Assembly (NCBI RefSeq): GCF_040712315.1
Contig: NC_134015.1
Span: forward strand, 54,785,464-54,849,463
Direction: 5' to 3'
DNA length: 64,000 nucleotides
DNA from: Castanea sativa
Taxonomy: Eukaryota > Streptophyta > Magnoliopsida > Fagales > Fagaceae
Shown here: one piece after another, positions 32,086 to 45,014 of the stretch
Layout of the letters: every line of letters begins with the position of its first letter
Numbering within the stretch: position 1 is the first letter of the stretch
Notes under the pieces: generated by a model
Databases searched by the model: none
Seen by the model: the letters and a program-made list of their open reading frames with translations, nothing else
Told to the model about the DNA's origin: nothing
Position numbers and translations under genes: made by a program

Positions 32086-32802
32086 TTGGATTGAAATATT
32101 AGTTAGGCCAAATTGATTGCAGGTGTGCTCTAGTTACATAATATGGATGAATAATTAATTCTTAAATATTTGATAATCTTATTAGTTGGTAACAATGATT
32201 TTTTTATTTAAACAATGATGTCACTTGTCATGTCCTGAAGAAAATTTTTTGGGGTGTTAGAAAGTGCCAAAGTGCATTGATTTTTTTTTTTACTAGCTTT
32301 ATTTGTAGGGAGTCAAGCAACTCTAAGCTAAATAGGTATTTATTTATTAGTTTTTATTACTTACCAATTTAATAGGACTCACTTATTGTTCAATTCCTTC
32401 TTATAAACCTGGTTTAAAAGACTAGTATTACTATTTTCGTGTGTATTCTAATAAGTATTATTGTTTACTAAAAAAAATTATCTATTTTTCAAAAAAGAAT
32501 TTATTTTTTAATTTATAAAAATTATGAATCAATCGAGCACCAATTAACATATCCATTCCCCCCGCCCCTCCCTTTTTCTTCTATATCTTGCAATAGTTAA
32601 TACAATGATAACTAATTAAAATCTTATTAATGATATGTTGTTTAATGAGAATCGATTTTCGGGGAAATTAGGGATATTTCTATCTAGTGAAAGAAAGAAA
32701 AAAAAAAAAACTAGTGTGTGTTTGGTTTGGTATTTTGTTGAGCCTTTTTAGTTGTTGCAGGTTGTTTTTGTAAATCCCAGCGCTTTGTCTTGCATTTGGA
32801 TT
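32055..32802. repeat. 38-bp exact direct repeat pair
   Basis: The sequence beginning TTTTTGTAAATCCCAGCGCT at 32055-32092 recurs identically at 32765-32802. The first copy lies at the start of the unidentified minus-strand frame (31708-32085). The DNA between is AT-rich and unassigned. Confidence 0.8.
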
Positions 32803-34287
32803 TTCTAAGCTAGTTCTACACCCCCCACCAAAATTCATGTCTCATGCCACATTGGTAAGAGTGTAGTCAATGATGGTTTTAGGGGTCACAGCTGAAAAAG
32901 TTGCAATCATTTGTATATTAAACATGTAAATAGCTATCTTTTATATGATAATTATTGCACTAGATTACTCAAATATAAAATGAAATACAGAATACAAATA
33001 AAAAATAATATGATGTTATGATTGAATAAACTAGAAGAGAAGGGACTCACAACTCTGCCAAGAGCTGTCTGGTTTGTCATACACCCAAGTATAGCTTGAT
33101 TATTAGTGTTATTATTAAATTTTTTTCTTATTTTCAAGTATAGCTGAATTATTATTATTACTATTATTATAATTACACACGTGTACATATAGTAATGCTA
33201 ATGTATAACAAGCATGAAAGACCACCGACTTTAGTATACCTGCCTCTTAATCATTGGCTCATTATTATTGCTAAATCTTGAGCTTCTTCTTGAATGTGAC
33301 AACTTGCGTGTGGACTTCTCAATTAGATTTTGATAATCAGAGGGTGTAACAAACGAAGTCATTCATATAATTTTTTTCCCTTTTATTTAATATGCATTGC
33401 TCCCTTGGTTGAACTTTGAAACCATCCTTTCCTCTTGAAACAAGCAATGACATTATTCAACCATTAAGCCATTTACTGTGCATTACTGCCTTTAGAGTTG
33501 AAACTTTTTTCTCTGAGTTTATTTACTTGTTTAAAAAACTGTACATACACAAATAAGTTTAAAAAAAAACTAAAGAAAAAGATAGTTACAGACATGCCTA
33601 GGAAAGTCATCACAAGACTAGAGTGAAATATACTATACATTCATCAAATGTGCATCACAATGATAAGTTAAAATCGTATAGAACACTTTGGTCTTGGCAC
33701 ATTCAGGTTCGATCAGATTGCATCAACAAGCTCTTGAATACTTCAAAAAAAAAAAAAATCTAGAAAAATAGAACATTTGGCAAAAGATTTCCCGATGAAT
33801 TTGAACCCAGAAATCGCTGATTCCACACGGCTTATCTATTATGTTTTCAACAAAACATTCTATCATGACCCTACTGCAAGAAATATTCAGCACTAGAACA
33901 CTTAACTGTAAGGCTTGTTTCTCAACATGTTTACAAATGAAATGAGGGGTAGAAAAAAGAACAAACCTTTTCAAACCTATAGCTAAATAATGAGAACGTC
34001 TTCTAAATTCTTTAGTACACAACAACTGCTTCCAATGAATTTGGCCATGCTCTAAGTGAACAATAACTGTAGTGTACAAACTACCCAACAACCAAAAGCA
34101 CTTGATGACTTGGTTGGAATTGTGTACTTGTCAGTCTTCAAATCAAACCCCATGTGTCAATGGTTGTGAACCTTAACTAATGGAATGACCACCCTGGTAC
34201 CCACACAAATCTAAAGCAACAATCTACATCAAAAGTAGCTGAGATATAGGAACTGGAATTGAGAATAACAATGAGTTACTCTTGGTG
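32803..34287. other. Intergenic DNA 3' of the methyltransferase gene
   Basis: No gene recognised. Two near-copies of AAGTATAGCTTGATTATTA / AAGTATAGCTGAATTATTA lie near 33090 and 33137. The region nearest 34287 probably includes the 3' UTR of the gene to its right. Confidence 0.4.
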
Positions 34288-37200
34288 CTACTTCCTAGCT
34301 ATACCATAGACCTGGGGGTTTACATAGAAGGCTTTAGACAAGAAAGCCATGTTAAGCTCAACACCAGAAAACCCGGCTTCAGATATCTTCATTCCTGTTT
34401 CCCTGGTTAGGTGACACCCATCAGCAATTATCTGTTGCAAAGGATCAAGAACATTCTGCATAAATCTAAGAACTGTTCCATCTGCACCACCAAAACAATA
34501 GCAAAAAGAATGGAAAAGGAAAAGGCCATTCACTATTAGAATAATAGTTGAATAAAAATTCACAATTTCTTAACAATTTAATTTTTGAGGACGATAGGTA
34601 ATTTATCATTCACTAGATCGACAACTTTCTGTCTTGCTAGTTAACCAAGAAGTTCAGCTTAATACCTTTAGCAGCCACATGTTCCACAAAAAGGTAAATA
34701 CCACCAGGTCTCAGCACCCTCTTCACCTCTGGATACAATGGTAACAGAGAACTTGTAAAATATTTGGATATTGAGTCAGAAAATCCTAGTAACTATGCAC
34801 CTCCTTGGGCTGCATTTGGAAATTAAATCCATCAGTTTTTTGTATACAAGCATTTAACATAAGCATGCATGTTATGCTTGGTCCTCATTAGGTAATCAGT
34901 TCGGACTTTCAGTCTTCTGCCAATGCTCCATTATAGTATTATCTCTAATCTAGCGGATGAATTTTTGCCTTCAAATGCTACAAAACTGCGTTGTGCATCC
35001 AAATACTACACATTTTTTCCACTCAGTCTGTTGACTCCAAATCTCAGTAATTAAAGGTAATAAACTTCGAAAAAAAGGTAACACCAATACTCATTTCTAA
35101 GTTATTAAATCAAACTTCAAAGCAATCAACTTATTAGTTAGAACAACAACGCAGTTAAGCAAGCAATTATAGGGAAAGTCTAACCAATTTGCAAAAAGAA
35201 AATCATACTGTATATGAAGTACTTGACTTATGCATGCTCCATTCCTTCTCACAGAATATGAGGTTTCTATATAAACTTCAACTAATTAAATCTATATAAG
35301 TAAAAAGGAATTTTTAAGAGCTAGATGGTTAAATACCTTTCAGTGTCATATCAACATCTTTAACAGAACACAACACAAGTGTTCCAACAACTGCATCAAC
35401 AGAAGCATCACCTAAGGGTATAGCCTCCCCAACCTGTATAATTTTTGCATCTTCAGAATCTAAAGAACGGCTTTGTAGTTCACAACCAAATATTACCAAG
35501 GGAAAAAACAATAAAAACATCATCTAAATCTAGTAGAAAGATATAACATGCCAAAACCTGCCTTCCAAAGTAGCAAGGGCTTGAAGCATTGATTAAAGTA
35601 TCAGTTTTCCAACTCAAAATGCAAATTTAACCGATCAAATGCACATCACTAGGGATGCTTCAATTGCCTTAAATAAGAATCCTAGGCTATCAATCCAATT
35701 GTTGATATTTGAAACAATTTTCATTGGATCTTTCCCCACTAAAATGTCTGAGAAGCATTTTCCAGTCATTTGGATACTTTTCTTCACATGGGTAGTTAAA
35801 GCCAAAATACCACAATGTTGCAAATTATAATGGCATAGAGTGCTACTTCTTGAACACCATCAGTGGATATTTCTAGAATTTAAATTATGGAAAGTACAAT
35901 ATTCAGGCAGAGAAATGTTATATCATAAAAAGTTCAGAATAAAGTAGTGCCATAAAGGGAAGCATTCTTACTGCATGTAAGAATTCAAAATTTGTAAGTG
36001 GCAGGCCAGCGGCCTCTGCTGCTGCCTGAGCATACTTTTCCACCTTTCTATTGGGATCCATACCAAAAACCTGGACATCAGCTTCACCGGCATAGTACTT
36101 GAGATTAGGGCCTGTACCAATGCCAATCTCCAACACTTTCTGAGCCTTCCCCTTCAAGTTGCTAAACAATTGTGACTTGTAATCTGCAATCTACCACACA
36201 ACATAAGATTGCACACACAAGTGCTGTCAAATATGTTTACACTTGACATGAAAAGTCATACATGTACCACACTCCAAACTAATTGCTCTAAAATGGGCTC
36301 TTACCTCAACTTCATAAGAGTCCTTGAGTTTATCCAAAAATGATGCATGGAACTTCTCGTACCAATCTGGTCTTGGAGGGCGAACCTTGTTCAAAACAGA
36401 CTACACAAACGAATTGTTACTCTTAAATCCTAGCTGACACATAATTTTTAACTTATACAGGCAATTCAGAAGTTGGGTGGAGTATCAAACACTACATGTC
36501 ACGACATTGGTACAACACTTAGCTTATGCTTATGCCAATATAAATCAAGTTTTTAGTGCTAACAAAAATGTCTCATATTATCTAAAATCACAAAAGACTA
36601 AGATACACTTTTCGTCCCTTAAATTTTATCCAAAATTGCTTTTCGCTTTTCAACAGTTGCAGTTCAATCCCTGAAAAAGTTAAATGGTATCAATTTCAAT
36701 GCTGATGTGATGTGAGTCATGTGACTAACTTGTCATCGCCTAAAATAAATTTATCTGCAAATAGATAAAATGACTAAATTAATAACTTTTAAATATTTGA
36801 CTAAATTGTAAATTGAACCCTTTGAGTTCATTTTGAATTTGTTACCTTTTATTTAAAATTTTAAATTCATCATTCGCGATCGCTTTAAATCTCAACCTCC
36901 CTTACGTGCATCTACTAATGATGTGGCTGTTAAATGTCACCTAAGTTCAAAATACTATACTTTTTCTATAGAGGAAAAAGAACAAAGTTGGGCCAATTTT
37001 TTTTTTTGAAATGAAAAAGCATATTTCAACCAAATTATTATGAAAAAAATTATTTCTTTTTTCTTGATCTCTATAGAATATTTCTTTTTTATAGATTCTA
37101 GTTAGAGCAACTAATAAAATCTGTTTTTGTCAAATAAAATAGGGTAAATTATAACTTATCCACCTATAGTTTGACCGAAAATTAAGTTACTTACCTGTAG

Positions 37201-37986
37201 TTTGAAATTTGACACTTTAACTGAGGTTTAACCAAAATTTAAGTTACCTACATGTGATTTGTAATCTTATGATTCAAGTTTCTTTTTTATCTTATTTGAT
37301 ATTGTATTTTTATAGTATTTATATTTTTAAATAAAAAAGACATAAAAGTAGAACAAAATTATATATTTAGAATGTTTTTAACAAAAGTGGTTACGAAACT
37401 CTAATAAAGATAACCAACGGTGAAAGTATCAAATGTCAAACTACATTAAGCGACTTAAATTTCAACCAAACTATGTACCGGTAAATTGTAATATGCACAA
37501 TAAAATATATAGGTTTAATCCCGTTCATACTAAAAACCAATTAATATCTTGGTCTAACTATAAAGAAAAAAAACAATCATCACGGAAAAGGTTCAAATTA
37601 TATTCTATCTATCAACATAAAGGAAAATCTCTCTCTCTTTTTTTTTTTTAATTTGCTTTGGAAAGAAGAAGTTAGAAGTATACCATATAATCATCAGAGG
37701 GTAAATCGGAAGCATTGGAGGGGCAATTAGGGAACACAGCCAAAGCCGTTGAGGTTGCCGTTGCTCCTTCCATGAAACGCCTTCTTCCGCATATACAGCA
37801 AAACGACTCACCGTGGCTTCTCTTTATTGGTGCTTTCCGCTTATCATCATCATCATACCGCAAATCAGAACAACTGAAGGCTGTGATTTTACCACGTGGA
37901 GGTTTCAGTTTAGAGCAACGAGGACTACAAGGTGTAATATTAGGAGTGCTGGAGAAGAAGAACACGAACGACGACTTTACTGCCAG
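34288..37986 (-). CDS. METTL7-like S-adenosylmethionine-dependent methyltransferase, six exons, copy 2
   Basis: Exons are 37986-37684, 36400-36305, 36190-35972, 35433-35337, 34728-34666 and 34481-34288, with GT/AG sites and consistent phases; about 325 codons. Exon 1 resembles a transit peptide plus a Cys-rich patch. Exons 2-3 give RPPRPDWYEKFHASFLDKLK and the AdoMet loop VLEIGIGTGPNLKYY with the acidic FGMDPN. Exon 4 holds VDAVVGTLVLCSVKD, exon 5 VKRVLRPGGIYLFVEHVAAK and exon 6 the C-terminal helix region. This is the order of METTL7-type class I methyltransferases. The codon aligned with the copy-1 ATG is CTG, with a TGA nine codons upstream. The first in-frame ATG is codon 74, in RRFMEGATAT, which would remove the targeting peptide. 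Intron 1 (1.3 kb) holds a MITE. Confidence 0.85.
37143..37500. mobile_element. MITE-like element in intron 1 of the methyltransferase gene
   Basis: The left arm (TAAATTATAACTTATCCACC, TATAGTTTGACCGAAAATTA) is matched in reverse complement by 37420-37500 (CAATTTACCGG, ATAGTTTGGTTGAAATTTAA), giving degenerate inverted repeats of about 80 bp. Length and form suit a non-autonomous DNA element, probably MULE-like. Confidence 0.5.
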
Positions 37987-38640
37987 TCTTTCTCTCTGTC
38001 TCTCAAATTGTCAGGGTTCATTCTACAGTACCCCAGTTTTTGTAGTGGGTATGGTACCTACCTTAGGTCCTAACCGTTGATTTTATTGTTTATAATTAAA
38101 AACTAAAAACTAAAAATACTGGAGTATTAGGACTTAATTTTAAAGTTATTTTGTCAAATTTAATATTTGAAGATATTGTAAACAATGCATAAAACCCACT
38201 GCTTAAACGCAAACGGATACGTGAGTTTGGATTTCAGCTGTATCGACACTCAAGTGTCTTGATATTGACAGTTTATTTAATGTTAGTGCTCTACCGGTTA
38301 CAGGTTTAGCAGGTCAGGTATAAAAACCGAAAAAAGGAAGAGAAAAAATCAGTTTGGGTTTGTTCTGTAAGCTGATTTTAGAAAGCGTGCAGAGACCATC
38401 TTATTTTCGCTGTGGGTCTTGAGTTTTGATAACCTCCGCATAGAAGACAAAAATTGCCAATAACCAGCGATCCTAAGGCCAAATCACGCTATTGAGGACC
38501 TTTGCAACCACTAAACTTCTTGATGCTTTTAGATCTGTGCAATTCTACTGTGTGTGGTCGTACTGCATTTTGCAGTGGAGGTCGTGGTGGCCCTGCTTTC
38601 AAAGCAGTGAACTGCACGCCGTACACAAATTAGAAAGACT
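37930..38640. repeat. Segmental duplication unit A (exon-1 start plus upstream DNA)
   Basis: Matches 41340-42140 in the same orientation: the first ~20 codons of methyltransferase exon 1, then TTTTTGTAGTGGGTATGG, the TGATATTGACAGTTTATT block and the AACCTCCGCATAGAAGACAA block. Unit A is the one attached to the working gene. Confidence 0.85.
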
Positions 38641-39461
38641 TTTAGAAGCTGATTTTTTTTTTACCATCTAATTGCTGATTTGGCCCGTAAAACTTAAACA
38701 CGACAACATTTCTTTTTTTTCTTTTTTTTTTTGGGCCAAAAATGGAAATTGTACCTTTTATATTTGACCAAAATTTATTTATACCCTTTAATTTTATTTT
38801 TGTTCGTTTGAGTTCAAGTTTATTTAATTATTAAGGTCTCTCAATTTTTGTTAGATGTTGTTGGGTGCAAATTTTTAATTTTTTTATAGAATTTTTTAAA
38901 TTAAAAAATCCAATTAACTATTAAATATTTTTCAAAAAAAAATTAAACTTTTTTTTTTAAGAATACTAACTATTTTAATATGCACACAATAAAAAAAGAG
39001 AAGACAATAAGAAAGGAGAATGTCTTAAAGAAACTAGAAGAAGATCTTAAACCAGTTAAGAACACTAACAAACTTTTCAACAATTACTCTCTCAAGAACA
39101 CTAACAACAAAAATAAAAATAAAAAATAGTTGAATTAAAATTGTACTATTTAGAAAAATAGATTTTTTTAATTATATTTAATTATGCACATATGTGCATG
39201 AAAAAATTTTTATGAAAAAGTATATAACACAACTTAATACCCATAAACAATAATTTGAAATTTAAAATTTAGAAACAAACACAAATCATAAATTAAGATA
39301 TAAAAAATAGAAAAATAACAACAAAAAAAAATACTTGGAGATAGAGAATCGAGAGAGGTCACCAGTGAGAAATTTCAAATAAGCTTCTTATATATATATA
39401 ATTAGTTTAGGCCATGTAGCATCCTAAGCTACTCCCCAAAAATTTTGGTACAAATGAAACT
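38641..39461. other. AT-rich intergenic DNA
   Basis: No coding sequence or recognised repeat. It separates duplication unit A from the solo LTR. Confidence 0.4.
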
Positions 39462-40377
39462 TGTTAAGTTCTAAGACCTTTAGGTTTAAATATATTAGAA
39501 CACTACTCTGTAATGTTGACAAATCATGATCAAAACGTTTTAGTATTGTTTAGATTGCTCAAAGTATGTGTCTTATATGTAAAGTTGGAATCGAGTTGCT
39601 GCAAAATTTACTGTGCAATCCTGCCTAGCTCGATCGATTGAGAATTAGACTCTATCGATCGAAAGTCGTGCAAATTGTTTTTCTGCAGATTTTTCCAACT
39701 CAGCCCAAGCCCATTAAGGATTAGGGTTTCAGATCTACTTCCCACTATATAAAGGAAACCCTAAACACGTTTTTAAAGGCTTCGAAGAAAGAGAAGAGGG
39801 TGCCTTTTTTTGTTTTTAGAGTTTGCTCCTAAAATCTCTCTAGAGTCTTTGTTACTCATATTACTGTTTGTGTGAATCTCTTGTGAGATCTAAGAGGTGC
39901 TTGCCTTCACACAAGCTTAGAATTATCAAGAAGGAGATTTATGCAAGAGCTTGATGATCATTCAGTTACTGCTATAAGAGCTTAAAGATACACAAGCGGG
40001 AGTGTTTGTACTTGCTGGAGAATCCAAGAAAGAAGGAGTCTGTGGTCTCGAAACTTGCACATGGTCGTGTCAGTAAGTTTTCTACTGGTGGGTAGCAATA
40101 GGATGTTAGTGATCTAAATCGCTATTGTACAAACTTCGATTCTTTCATAGTGGATTCAGTTTTACCTTGAGGATAGCTAAGTTAAATCCTCCTCAGGTTT
40201 TTTACCGGTTTGATTTTCCTAAGTCATCATATCTTTGTGTTTTTATATTCCGTGCTTTACATTGATATAATTATATGATTGTATTAACCTAGATCTGAAA
40301 TTTGGAATATATAATAACTTGGCTTGTTAACTAGGTTAATCCAATTATGGTTTAAGGGGTCTAAATAAATTCTAACA
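39462..40377 (+). mobile_element. Solo LTR, 916 bp, TSD AAACT
   Basis: Starts TGTTAAGTTCTAAGACC, ends AAATTCTAACA, and is flanked by AAACT at 39457-39461 and 40378-40382. A TATA box (ACTATATAAAGGAAACCC) lies near 39745, consistent with + orientation. The style is Ty1/copia-like. No internal region is present, so this is a product of LTR-LTR recombination. Confidence 0.85.
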
Positions 40378-40671
40378 AAACTCTCAAATGTGATTAAACA
40401 ATAAGGGAACCATTGAATGTGACAAAAGTACGATCAGATGTGATATTGATATTACCCAAAGTGACGATGGAATTGTCAAATGTGAGAAAAAAAATTAGGG
40501 TACTATCAAATATGACAAAAATACTATTAGATGTGATATTAGTACTGCTCAATATGACGATAAAACTGTCAAATGTGAGAAAACAAATTAGGATAGCACC
40601 GAATGTGACAAAAGTAAGGTCAGATGTGATATTGATATTGGCCAATATGATAACGAAGCTATCAAATGTAA

Positions 40672-40735
<64 letters not shown>

Positions 40736-41339
40736 GTCCTATAGAATTTGACAAAAGTACAGTCAAATGTGATGTTGGTACAGATCAACGTGACGATGAT
40801 ACTGTCAAATGTGAGAAAACAAATTATGGAAAACTAGATCTGAAATTTGGAGTAAGTAATAACTTGGCTTGTTAACTAGGTTAATCTAATTGTGGTTTAA
40901 GGGGTCTAAATAAATTCTAACAAAACTGTCAAATGTGATTAAACAATAAGAATTGAATGTGACAAAAGTACGATCAAATGTGATGTTGATACTACCCAAA
41001 GTAACGATGGAATTGTCAAATGTGAGAAAAAAAAAGGGTACTATCGAATGTGACAAAAATACTATTAGATGTGATATTAGTACTGCTCAATATGACGATA
41101 AAACTGTCAAATGTGAGAAAACAAATTAGGGTAGCACCGAATGTGACAAAAGTAAGGTCAAATGTGATATTAATATTGTCCAATGTGATAATGAAACTAT
41201 TAAATGTAAAATAATAATTATAATAATAATGGTCCCATAGAATTTGACAAAAGTACAGTCAAATGTGATGTTGGTACCGATCAACGCGACGATGAAACTG
41301 TCAAATGTGAGAAAACAAATTATGAAAAACTAGGGTACC
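40378..41339. repeat. TCAAATGTGAG minisatellite, array 1, including a copied LTR end
   Basis: Units of about 90 bp contain repeated sub-units of the type TCAAATGTGAC/AG with spacers such as AAAAGTACGATC. A higher-order duplication of about 510 bp repeats 40320-40830 at 40835-41330, so the last ~90 bp of the solo LTR recur at 40835-40922. An (AAT)n run lies at 40674-40733. The long minus-strand frames here are low-complexity artefacts. Confidence 0.85.
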
Positions 41340-41398
41340 ACTGAAGGTGTAATATTAGGAGTGCTGGAGAAGAAGAACACGAACAACGACTTAACTGC

Positions 41399-41401
<3 letters not shown>
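41340..41401 (-). pseudogene. Truncated third copy of methyltransferase exon 1
   Basis: The ATG at 41401-41399 begins MAVKSLFVFFFSSTPNITPS and similarity ends there. It keeps the ATG that the six-exon copy has lost. Only about 20 codons remain, so it cannot encode an enzyme. Confidence 0.8.

Positions 41402-41466
<65 letters not shown>
41402..41466. repeat. (CT)n/(CA)n microsatellite
   Basis: About 26 CT units followed by five CA units, expanded from a short CT tract present in the 5' leaders of the other two exon-1 copies. Confidence 0.95.
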
Positions 41467-42140
41467 TTGTTAGGAGTTATTCTACGATACCCCCAGTTTT
41501 TGTAGTGGGTATGGTGCCTACCTTAGATCCTAACCGTTGAATTTATTGTTTATGGCTGAAAATTGAAAAAATAAGTAGATTGGATTCCACTTATTGTTAA
41601 ATCGTTGAAAACTGGAAACTGAAAACTAAAAATACTGTGGCAAAATAATTTTTAAATGTGTAAATAGTGTCGTGAGACCTAGTTTTAAAGTTATTTTGCT
41701 AAATTTTATACTTGTAGATATCGTGAACAATGTATGAAACCCACTACTTAAACTCAAACGCATACGTGAGTTTGGATTTCAACTGTATCCAAACACAAGT
41801 GTCTTGATATTGACAGTTTATTAAATGTTAGTGCTATACCGGTTACAAGTTTAGCAAGTCAGGTATAAAAACCAAAAAAAGGAAGAGAAAAATCAGTTTG
41901 GGTTTGTTCTTTAATCTGATTTTAGAAAGCGTGCAGAGACCATCCTATTTTCGCTATGGGTCTTGAGTTTTGATAACCTCCGCATAGAAGACAAAAATTG
42001 CCAATAACCAACGATGCTAAGGCCAAATCACTCTATTGAGGACCTTGCAACCACTAAACTTCCTGATGCTTTAAGATCTGTGCCATTCTACTATGTGTGG
42101 CCGTACTGCATTTTGCAGTGGAGGTCATGGTGGCTTTGCT

Positions 42141-43290
42141 AAGTACAATCATATATGATATTGATACTGCCCGATATGATGATGAAACTATCAAATGTGA
42201 AAAAAAAATGGTCCCATAGAATGTAACAAAAGTACAAACATATGTGATGTTGGTATTGACTAATATGACTGTAGATATCGCATTTTGTACCCCTTATGAC
42301 TCGAGCTCCGTTCCCCAATGATGTTGAAATTCTAAAACCCAAGGTTGGTTTAAGGCCTGATTATATTAAATTGACTTGAAGAAGGTTTTTATGAAAAAAT
42401 ATAACTCTTTTATGAATTAAATAAGTTATTTTTAGAAAATAAAGTTCATGGAAACCCTAGGGTATGCGTATGGTCAGATGTGATATTGGTACTATCCAAT
42501 GTGACAATGAAACTGTCAAATGTGAGAAAAAAAATAAGGGAACCACTAAATGTGACAAAAGTACTGTCAAATGTGATATTAGTATCGCTGAATGTGACAA
42601 TGAAATTATCAAATGTGAGAAAAAAAAGGGAACCATCAAATGTGACAAAAGAACAATTACATGTGATATTGGAACTACACAATGTGAGAATGAAATCATC
42701 AAATGTGAAAGAAAAATAAGGGAACCACTAAATACGACAAAAGAATTGTCACATGTAATATTGGAATTGCGCAATGTGAGGATGCAATCGTCAAATGTGA
42801 GAAAAAAAAAGGAACCACTAAATGTGACAAAAGTACTGTCAAATGTGATGTTGGAACTATATAATGTGAGGATAGAATCATTAAATGTGAGAGGAAAAAA
42901 TAAGGGAACCACCAAATGTGACAAAGTACTGTTAAATGTGATGTTAGAACTACATAATGTGAGAATAGAACCGTCAAATGTGAGAAAAAAATAAGGAAAC
43001 CACCGAATGTGACAAAAGAACTGTCACATGTGACGTTGGAAGATGTGATGTTGAAACTGCACAATGTGAGGATGAAACTGTCAAATATGAGAAAAAAAAA
43101 GAACCATCAAATGTGACAAAAGAACTATCATATGTGATGTTGGAATTGAACAATATGAGGATGAAACTGTCAAATGTGAGAAAAAAATAAGAAAACCACC
43201 AAATGTGACAAAAAAACTGTCACATATGAGGTTGGAACTGCACAATATGATGATGAAACTATCAAATATGAGAATTTGATAACCTGATAT
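42141..43290. repeat. TCAAATGTGAG minisatellite, array 2
   Basis: About ten units of roughly 85-95 bp, for example GGAACCACTAAATGTGACAA followed by AAGTACTGTCAAATGTGAT and ending in GAGAAAAAAA. It is the same family as array 1, on the other side of duplication unit B. Confidence 0.85.
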
Positions 43291-43369
43291 AGCAGGTTAT
43301 CTATTAGCGGGTACCGTACCCTCTAAAACAAAGAAAGATACAATAAAATTACCTTTAATTACTTATTTA

Positions 43370-43510
43370 TTTAATAAATAATAATTATCACACACTCGTT
43401 ATTAAATGTTAACCATGCACGTACACAAGGTCACATAAGCTAAAAACGCAATTTTACTCTTCCACAATTTGTATTTTCAAAACACATTCTAAAGTAAATG
43501 TGTACGAAGG
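43370..43510. repeat. Displaced ancestral 5' flank of methyltransferase copy 2
   Basis: Matches 455-640 beside copy 1: ATAATAATTATCACA, CACGTACACAAGGTCACATA, GCAATTTTACTCT, AAGTAAATGTGTA. In copy 1 this DNA lies within 100-270 bp of the ATG; here it is 5.4 kb away. Confidence 0.8.
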
Positions 43511-45014
43511 TTGCATTTAAGATTAGAGAAAAAGATGGGCGGCCCAATAGGTTGATTCCATAGACTTTTCTTGGAGGCAGTGGACTTCTTTTCTTTCCTT
43601 GCAGGCTTTTAGTTTCGCCGCCTCGTAACAATTCCTAGGGATTAGATGAGAATAGTTTTTTTTTTTTTTGGATTTTTTTCCTTTTGTCCAACGGTTGATG
43701 CTTTCTTTTCCATTTCTTTTTTCAACTTCAGTATTTTTCTTCTCTTTCTCTGATTCATTGGAACTTCACGCTCTTTCGTGTTTTTTTTTTTTTGACAATT
43801 GTTTCTTTGGCTTCTTTCCATGCTTTTTTTGTGTGAACTTCTTTTTTGCCTTAAAAAAAAAGTTATATGGCACAATATTTTTTTAACCAAAGTTTAATTT
43901 AATTGGAGAGCTATCTAATTCTACATGGTGACTTTTGATAGAAATTTCTTATTAATTAAATGATTTTGTTTTTTTGCCTTAAAAAAATATAATATCTCTT
44001 GGTTTCTTTTATGAGCTTTCAAAGCAACTATTATGTAGTTAGTGGCTAGCATTTAGTAAAAGTCATCTTCACTATTAAGGGATATCTACTTCAGTGTCCG
44101 TTTGACAAAAATTATTTTATCAACTTATTTTACTATTCAGTTTATTTTTACTACTATTTAAATCTCACTGCACTTTTTGATACTATTTATGAGTTCTATT
44201 ATACTATTTCGGCTAGCTTTTACCTTTATTTACCAGCCAAAAGTCGCATGTTTTATCTTATAATGAAAAATGACCCTTTAAACTAGAAAGGCTTGAGGTC
44301 TCGTAACATAATCAAAATGATGTAGTTTTGCGACAATAATTTGAGATTTTTTAATGTAAAAAAAGTGATTATTATAAATTATGAGGAGACATTGGAAGCC
44401 AACAAAATAAACCAACTTGATTAAGGATGACAATAGGGAGGTATGGTGTTGGACCATGGATGACCCAAGTAGGGTGGGAGCAAAGGTAGGTTAGGGTGTG
44501 GTGGGGCAGGGACTGTTAAGAAATTGTTTGACCCCTTGGTTTATTTTACAGTGGTGTTAATCAACTTCAACAAATTAACTATTCTAAAAGCTTAATCCAA
44601 ACTCCAAACCATTGTAAAAGCTTCGCCTGATCTAATTGGCGGACCTTCTGTTTTATATAATTCTTCAAATTCAATTATATCGAATGTAGAAAGTATTAGT
44701 CAAGTGAGAACATCTTTGAGAAACTAGTAAATGAATTGAAGAAAAATTTTTTTTTTTGTTGATACAAGATAAAATTATACTCTAACTTAATTTAAGTGTA
44801 TATGTGTGTGAAACTCTCTCTTGAAGACTTGAACACCCTGACCCTTGCCCCCCACACCCCACAAGTACTTATACTTGTGGAGTAACCATCACGTCAATGG
44901 TGCGTGGTGGTGAATCAAACACAAAATCTTAAATAGGGACCATAAAAGAAATATACAATAGAATTAGTCATGCTAAGACAATTCTTCCTAAGGGACCAAT
45001 CCCCTTCTCCAAAA
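43511..45014. other. Unassigned intergenic DNA
   Basis: Contains T-rich pyrimidine tracts (43650-43870). No conserved coding sequence seen. Confidence 0.4.

Larger units (their letters stand above)
41340..42140. repeat. Segmental duplication unit B
   Basis: Second copy of 37930-38640. It differs by an expanded (CT)n/(CA)n tract at 41402-41466 and scattered substitutions. It is flanked on both sides by the TCAAATGTGAG minisatellite. Confidence 0.85.

Noticed and set aside
42446..43064. Long frames with repeated SHLVVPLFFF / NVTKVLSNV patterns
   Set aside because: They are translations of the ~90-bp minisatellite; both strands are open for the same reason.
43490..43530. Possible empty MULE site in paralogous DNA (ACGAAGGTTG compared with AACAAGGTTG)
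   Set aside because: Similarity to copy 1 ends near here and only about 8 bases agree beyond it; too weak to call.
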